Shown here piece by piece: positions 5,645 through 8,406 of a stretch of 8,406 bases of DNA (the stretch's first letter is position 1; the number at the start of each line of letters is the position of its first letter). The stretch spans positions 1 to 8,406 of the forward strand of contig CAMFIW010000086.1 of the NCBI GenBank assembly GCA_945952355.1. Reading direction: 5' to 3'. The notes beneath the pieces are model-generated. The model was given only the letters and a program-made list of their open reading frames with translations. It did no database searches and had not been told where the DNA came from. The position numbers and the translations under genes are program-made. Origin of the DNA: an uncultured Phenylobacterium sp. (GTDB taxonomy: Bacteria; Pseudomonadota; Alphaproteobacteria; Caulobacterales; Caulobacteraceae).

Positions 5645-7299
5645 CCGCGGGCCTTCACAGGCGCGGCGCCGTCGACATAGCTCTCGTTGAGATAGACCTC
5701 CGCCTCCTGCGGCGAGAGCGCCGGGGCGTAGCCGAAGCCCTGGCCGTAGTCGCAGCCGAGCGACAGCAGCTGGCGCGCCATCTGGGCGTTCTCGACCCCC
5801 TCGGCGACGACCTCCAGCGACAGGTCCTGGCCGAGCTTGACCACCGAGGACACGATCTTGGCCGACCCCTCGTTGGTGGCCATGGTGCGCACGAAGTAGC
5901 GGTCGATCTTCAGGGTGTCGAACGGCAGGCGCGTCAGGTAGCTCAGCGAGGAGAAGCCGGTGCCGAAGTCGTCGAGCGCCAGGGCCGCGCCCGCCTCGCG
6001 CAGGTTGCGCAGGATAATCGCCGCGCGGTCGGGATCGCGCATGACGTCGCTCTCGGTGACTTCCAGCTTCAGCGCCCCGGCCGGCAGGCCGGTCTCGCGG
6101 CGGATGCGCATGACATCGGTAACGAGGTCGGGCCGGTCGATCTCGCCGGTCGACAGGTTGACCGCCACGGTCAGCTCGCCGGCGGCCCGGTGGTTGTGGC
6201 GCCAAGCGGCAAGCTGGTGGCCGGCCTCGCGCATCATCAGGGCGCCCAGCTCGCTCATCAGCCCCATCTCGTCGCAGAGCGGCAGGAACTGGTCGGGCGT
6301 CAGCAGCCCGCGGCGCGGGTGGCGCCAACGCACCAAGGCCTCGAAGCCCGACAGCGCCCCGGTCGAGAGCCGCACGATCGGCTGGTAGTAGGGCATCAAC
6401 TCGCCGCGGCCGATGGCGCCCCGCAGGTCGCCCTCCAGCGCGAGGCGCGAGAGCCCGTCGCTCTCCATGGTGCGGCCATAGGCGGCGGCCCCGCCCCGGC
6501 CCCCGCTCTTGGCGGCCTCGACCGCCAGTTCCGCTCGGCGCAGCAACTCGGCGGCCTCCGGCGCGTCCTGGCCGCCGGCCGCCTCGACGGCGCCGATCGA
6601 CAGAGTGGGATGGATGTCGAAGCCGGCGATCCGCAGCGGCTGCTCGAGCGCGACCCGAAGGGTTTCGGCGGCGGACGGCTTCGCGTGGGGCGCGAGCACG
6701 GCGAATTCGTCCTCGCCCACCCGGGCGGTCAGCACCCCCTGCGGGAAGGCGGCGGCCAGGCGCGAGCCGAGCGCGGCCAGGACGAGGTCGGCGCGCTCGT
6801 GGCCCAGGGCCTCGTTCAGGCGGCGCAGGCGGTCGAGGTCGGCGACCACGAGCTCGTACTTGCCGGGCAGGGCGAGTTGCTCGCGGGCGCGGGCGACGAA
6901 GCTCTTGCGGTCGAGAAGGCCGGTGAGGGTGTCCTGGTCGGAAGCGGCGAACTTGGTCTCCGGCGCCACGACGCCAGCGGCGCGGACGCCCTCCTCCAAC
7001 CAGACGCCGCGCCAGATGCAGACTCCGCCACCACGCATGCGCAGGCGAACGGCGATCTCGGCGCCCGGCTCCTGATGGCGCAGCACGTCATCGGCGAGGG
7101 CGCGGTCCTGCGGCAGGGCGAGCGCCCGCATGGCGGCCGAGGAGCATTCGGGAGCGAGCGGACCGAGCCCCAGGGAGCGGGTGGCGCCGGTCAGGCACAG
7201 CCGATCCTTCTCCGGCTCCCAGAGCCAGAGCGCGACGTCCGCTGCGCCCAAGGCTTCCAGCGTCGCCGTGGCGTCCCAGATCCAACGGTCGTTCGGCAT
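5641..7299 (-). CDS. pdeA: PAS-GEDEF-EAL cyclic di-GMP phosphodiesterase, PdeA-like
   Basis: A predicted c-di-GMP-specific phosphodiesterase (c-di-GMP to pGpG) of 552 residues. Domains: N-terminal PAS-like (about 10-115, with WLWEPEKDRL and a C-terminal IWRGVWLEE strand), GGDEF-like (about 120-275), EAL (about 285-540). The GGDEF signature is GEDEF (195-199), there is no RxxD inhibitory site five residues before it, and the usual GHxxGD is GHERAD, so it should not make c-di-GMP. The EAL domain is complete: E320-A-L, N381, E413 in KLEVTE, DDFGTG (443-448), K464 in KIDRYF, E500 in VAEGVE and Q520 in QGFGY. Caulobacter CC3396 (PdeA) has this architecture and GEDEF motif; its degenerate domain binds GTP and stimulates the EAL domain, and it is degraded by ClpXP with the adaptor CpdR at the swarmer-to-stalked transition. 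The present protein ends in ARG, consistent with my memory that the PdeA degron includes a terminal Arg-Gly. The ATG at 7299 is preferred over a TTG at 7320, which lacks a ribosome-binding site. The acetyltransferase gene ends 36 bases upstream. Confidence 0.9.
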   Translation of the reverse strand: MPNDRWIWDATATLEALGAADVALWLWEPEKDRLCLTGATRSLGLGPLAPECSSAAMRALALPQDRALADDVLRHQEPGAEIAVRLRMRGGGVCIWRGVWLEEGVRAAGVVAPETKFAASDQDTLTGLLDRKSFVARAREQLALPGKYELVVADLDRLRRLNEALGHERADLVLAALGSRLAAAFPQGVLTARVGEDEFAVLAPHAKPSAAETLRVALEQPLRIAGFDIHPTLSIGAVEAAGGQDAPEAAELLRRAELAVEAAKSGGRGGAAAYGRTMESDGLSRLALEGDLRGAIGRGELMPYYQPIVRLSTGALSGFEALVRWRHPRRGLLTPDQFLPLCDEMGLMSELGALMMREAGHQLAAWRHNHRAAGELTVAVNLSTGEIDRPDLVTDVMRIRRETGLPAGALKLEVTESDVMRDPDRAAIILRNLREAGAALALDDFGTGFSSLSYLTRLPFDTLKIDRYFVRTMATNEGSAKIVSSVVKLGQDLSLEVVAEGVENAQMARQLLSLGCDYGQGFGYAPALSPQEAEVYLNESYVDGAAPVKARG

Positions 7300-7335
7300 G
7301 AGCCCCAAGAGGTCCGGCAAGCACGAAAGCGCCGG

Positions 7336-7947
7336 CTAAACTGAAACGCCTTCATCCGGACCATCATGCGCACGAAGAGGCGATACCAGCCCGAACAGGA
7401 CATGATCTCGCCAAACGCCGTTAATTTTCAGATAAGCCTTCGCGAGCCCCTCCTCTGAAAACCCGGCTTGGTTGAGCAGGCTGCGAGACGGCGTGTTATG
7501 CGGGAGGCAGGCCGCTTCCAGGCGATGCAGGGCCAGGCTGCGGAACGAGAAGGCCGATAGGGCGCGGACCGCCGCGAGTGTCAGGCCCTGGCGGGCGAAA
7601 GGCCTTCCGCACCAATAGCCTAGGGAGCCCATCTGGGCGACGCCTCGACGGACATTGGACAAGGTGATGCCGCCGCTGAGCGCGCCGTCGCGGACGCGGA
7701 AGACGAAGAACGGATAGGCTGCCCCGGCGTCGCGATCCCGGGCGTAGGCGGCCAGCCTGCGACGGAACGCCGCACGAGTCAGGTCGTCGACCGGCCAGGT
7801 CGGCTCCCAGGGCTGCAGGAAATCCCGCGAGGCGGTGCGTAGCTCGCGCCACTCGCCATAGTCGCCTGCCCGCGGCGGCCGCAGGACCACGCCCTCGCCC
7901 TCGATGCGAAGGCCGCTCTCCGGCGCGATCCAGTCCAGCAGGGCCAT
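7336..7947 (-). CDS. GNAT acetyltransferase, RimJ/RimL type
   Basis: A predicted cytosolic acetyl-CoA-dependent N-acetyltransferase; RimJ and RimL modify the N-termini of ribosomal proteins S5 and L7/L12, but the substrate here is not known. It is 203 residues, a normal length. Typical elements: GEGVVLRPPRAGDYGEWRELR (17-37), FLQPWEPTWP (43-52), GGITLSNVRRGVAQMGSLGYWCG (92-114), the acetyl-CoA loop and helix ARQGLTLAAVRAL (118-130, a variant of Q/RxxGxG/A), and LHRLEAACLPHNTPSRSLLNQAGFSEEGLAKAYLKINGVWRDHVLFGL (140-187), the classic RimJ C-terminal block. The ATG at 7947 has GAGG 7 bases upstream, but that GAGG lies in a strong palindrome. It sits between the M16 peptidase gene (45 bases upstream) and pdeA (36 bases downstream), probably in one transcript. 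The last roughly 30 codons use several A/T-ending codons (AAA, ATT, GTT), unlike the rest of the window. Confidence 0.93.
   Translation of the reverse strand: MALLDWIAPESGLRIEGEGVVLRPPRAGDYGEWRELRTASRDFLQPWEPTWPVDDLTRAAFRRRLAAYARDRDAGAAYPFFVFRVRDGALSGGITLSNVRRGVAQMGSLGYWCGRPFARQGLTLAAVRALSAFSFRSLALHRLEAACLPHNTPSRSLLNQAGFSEEGLAKAYLKINGVWRDHVLFGLVSPLRAHDGPDEGVSV
7421..7435 (-). promoter_or_regulatory. Near-match to a CtrA binding site upstream of pdeA
   Basis: TTAA-N7-ATAA on the + strand (TTAT-N7-TTAA on the - strand) differs by one base from the CtrA consensus TTAA-N7-TTAA of Caulobacterales. It lies inside the acetyltransferase gene, about 120 bases upstream of the pdeA ATG. It may simply encode the residues YLKIN, but it is the only such AT-rich patch I noticed here. 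Function is speculative; I did not identify clear -35/-10 boxes between it and pdeA. Confidence 0.25.
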
Positions 7948-7955
7948 GGGGCAAG

Positions 7956-7977
7956 CCTCGCGCGATTTCGCGCGAGG
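7956..7977 (-). promoter_or_regulatory. Perfect 22-base palindrome covering the acetyltransferase ribosome-binding site
   Basis: Two perfectly complementary 10-base arms, CCTCGCGCGA and TCGCGCGAGG, flank a 2-base centre (TT on the + strand, AA on the - strand). The palindrome lies in the 45-base gap between the M16 peptidase stop and the acetyltransferase ATG. Reading on the - strand, its second arm ends in GAGG, which is the likely ribosome-binding site 7 bases before the ATG. In RNA the stem (9 bp with a 4-base loop) would hide that site; in DNA the symmetry could be an operator. It has no T-tract, so a simple intrinsic terminator is less likely. Confidence 0.55.
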
Positions 7978-7992
7978 TCAAGGCTTAGGCGC

Positions 7993-8406
7993 CTAGGCGA
8001 TCAACGCCCGGCGGAAGGCCTCGTCGGCCTTCAGGGCGACCTTCGGGCCGAGGATGCTGACGGCCGCCTTGCGGGAGGCGAGCAAGCCTTCGCCGATACG
8101 GGCGAGGTCGGCGGCGGTGACGGCGTCGATGTCGCGGGCGATCTCGGCGGTGGTCAGGATGCGGCCGAACAGCAGCACCTGGCCGGCGGCCTGTTCGGCG
8201 CGGGCCAACGGGCTCTCGCGGGCCATGAACAGGCCGGACTTGAGCTGAGCCTTGGCGCGGGCGAGCTCGGCGTCCTCTACGCGGGCGGCGAGCGCCATCA
8301 CTTCGCCTGCGGCGACGCGAGCGAGTTCGGCGGCGTCCTTGGCGGCGCAGCCGGCGAAGATGCCCATCACCCCCTGGTCGTCATAGGTCTCGGAATAGGC
8401 GTCGAC
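7993..8406 (-). CDS. M16 family zinc metallopeptidase (processing-peptidase type), C-terminal part
   Basis: The frame is open to the window edge, so the 5' end lies beyond 8406; 138 C-terminal residues are seen. The GTG at 8370 and ATG at 8367 are internal. The visible part fits the C-terminal domain of M16B peptidases (related to mitochondrial processing peptidase and PqqL-like proteins): AYSETYDDQGVMGIFAGC matches the family pattern of aromatic-S...D.G...IYAG; then EDAELARAKAQLKSGLFMARESPLARAEQAAGQVLLFGR matches the 'ELxRAKxxLKSxLLMxLES...RxExLGRQ' block; and IARDIDAVTAADLARIGEGLL the 'I.xVTxxDVxRVA' block. The catalytic HxxEH would be in the missing N-terminal half, so activity cannot be judged. 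The acetyltransferase follows after 45 bases containing the palindrome. The gene is probably the first visible member of the transcript leading to pdeA. Confidence 0.88.
   Translation of the reverse strand, partial: VDAYSETYDDQGVMGIFAGCAAKDAAELARVAAGEVMALAARVEDAELARAKAQLKSGLFMARESPLARAEQAAGQVLLFGRILTTAEIARDIDAVTAADLARIGEGLLASRKAAVSILGPKVALKADEAFRRALIA

Noticed and set aside
7300..7320. TTG start giving a 559-residue PdeA
   Set aside because: There is no ribosome-binding site before the TTG, and the ATG at 7299 gives a length closer to that remembered for Caulobacter PdeA. The extra seven residues remain possible.
5575..7344. A 589-codon open frame on the + strand, antisense to pdeA
   Set aside because: Its product is low-complexity (rich in Arg, Gly, Ala, Gln), with no family motifs, and it mirrors the third-position GC bias of pdeA. 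The minus strand carries complete PAS-GEDEF-EAL motifs, so this is a shadow frame.
8365..8370. GTG or ATG as the true start of the M16-like gene
   Set aside because: The frame continues to the window edge, and the upstream residues (AYSETYDDQG) fit the M16 C-terminal domain, so the gene is only cut by the window and is not a short protein.
1..8406. Mobile elements, CRISPR repeats, tRNA or rRNA genes
   Set aside because: I saw no transposase or integrase motifs, no regularly spaced direct repeats and no tRNA-like cloverleaf or rRNA stretches. Base composition is even apart from the small strip near 7340-7440.

Overview
The DNA is GC-rich with strong G/C preference at third codon positions. 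Gene content points to an alphaproteobacterium of the Caulobacterales (Caulobacter/Phenylobacterium type). The pointers are flagellar hook-filament junction genes, a PAS-GEDEF-EAL protein closely resembling Caulobacter PdeA, and promoter-like sequences that fit the Caulobacter housekeeping pattern (TTGACG-type -35, GCTANAWC-type -10). The genus is an inference; no rRNA or other marker is present.

Layout. (1) Positions 1-2280, + strand: the 3' part of flgK and a complete flgL, 13 bases apart, the end of a flagellar operon. (2) Positions 2281-2426: a gene-free convergent spacer with GC-rich hairpins. (3) Positions 2427-3085, - strand: two small genes of unknown function (113 and 86 residues) whose C-terminal halves align with each other, so they look like an old tandem duplication. 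(4) Positions 3172-4353, - strand: an ACMSD-type amidohydrolase with its own candidate promoter. (5) Positions 4469-4951, - strand: a Prx5-type peroxiredoxin. (6) Positions 4952-5071: a 120-base divergent promoter region between the peroxiredoxin and yqgE. (7) Positions 5072-5644, + strand: yqgE (AlgH/DUF179), probably read from a leaderless mRNA. (8) Positions 5641-8406, - strand: a run transcribed M16 peptidase (3' part only) -> RimJ/RimL-type acetyltransferase -> PdeA-like c-di-GMP phosphodiesterase. The last gene ends tail to tail with yqgE, and the two share a CTAG.

How the genes work together. FlgK and FlgL join the hook to the filament. The PdeA-like protein would lower c-di-GMP, which favours the motile swarmer state, so motility hardware and a motility-signalling enzyme lie about 3.4 kb apart, although not in one operon. 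The peroxiredoxin, amidohydrolase, YqgE, acetyltransferase and M16 protease are housekeeping or accessory genes with no evident shared pathway.

I see no mobile element, CRISPR array, tRNA, rRNA or obvious foreign island. The most interesting items are the regulatory GEDEF/EAL enzyme, the paired small proteins beside the flagellar genes, a 22-base palindrome covering the acetyltransferase ribosome-binding site, a near-match to a CtrA box upstream of pdeA, and the likely leaderless yqgE.
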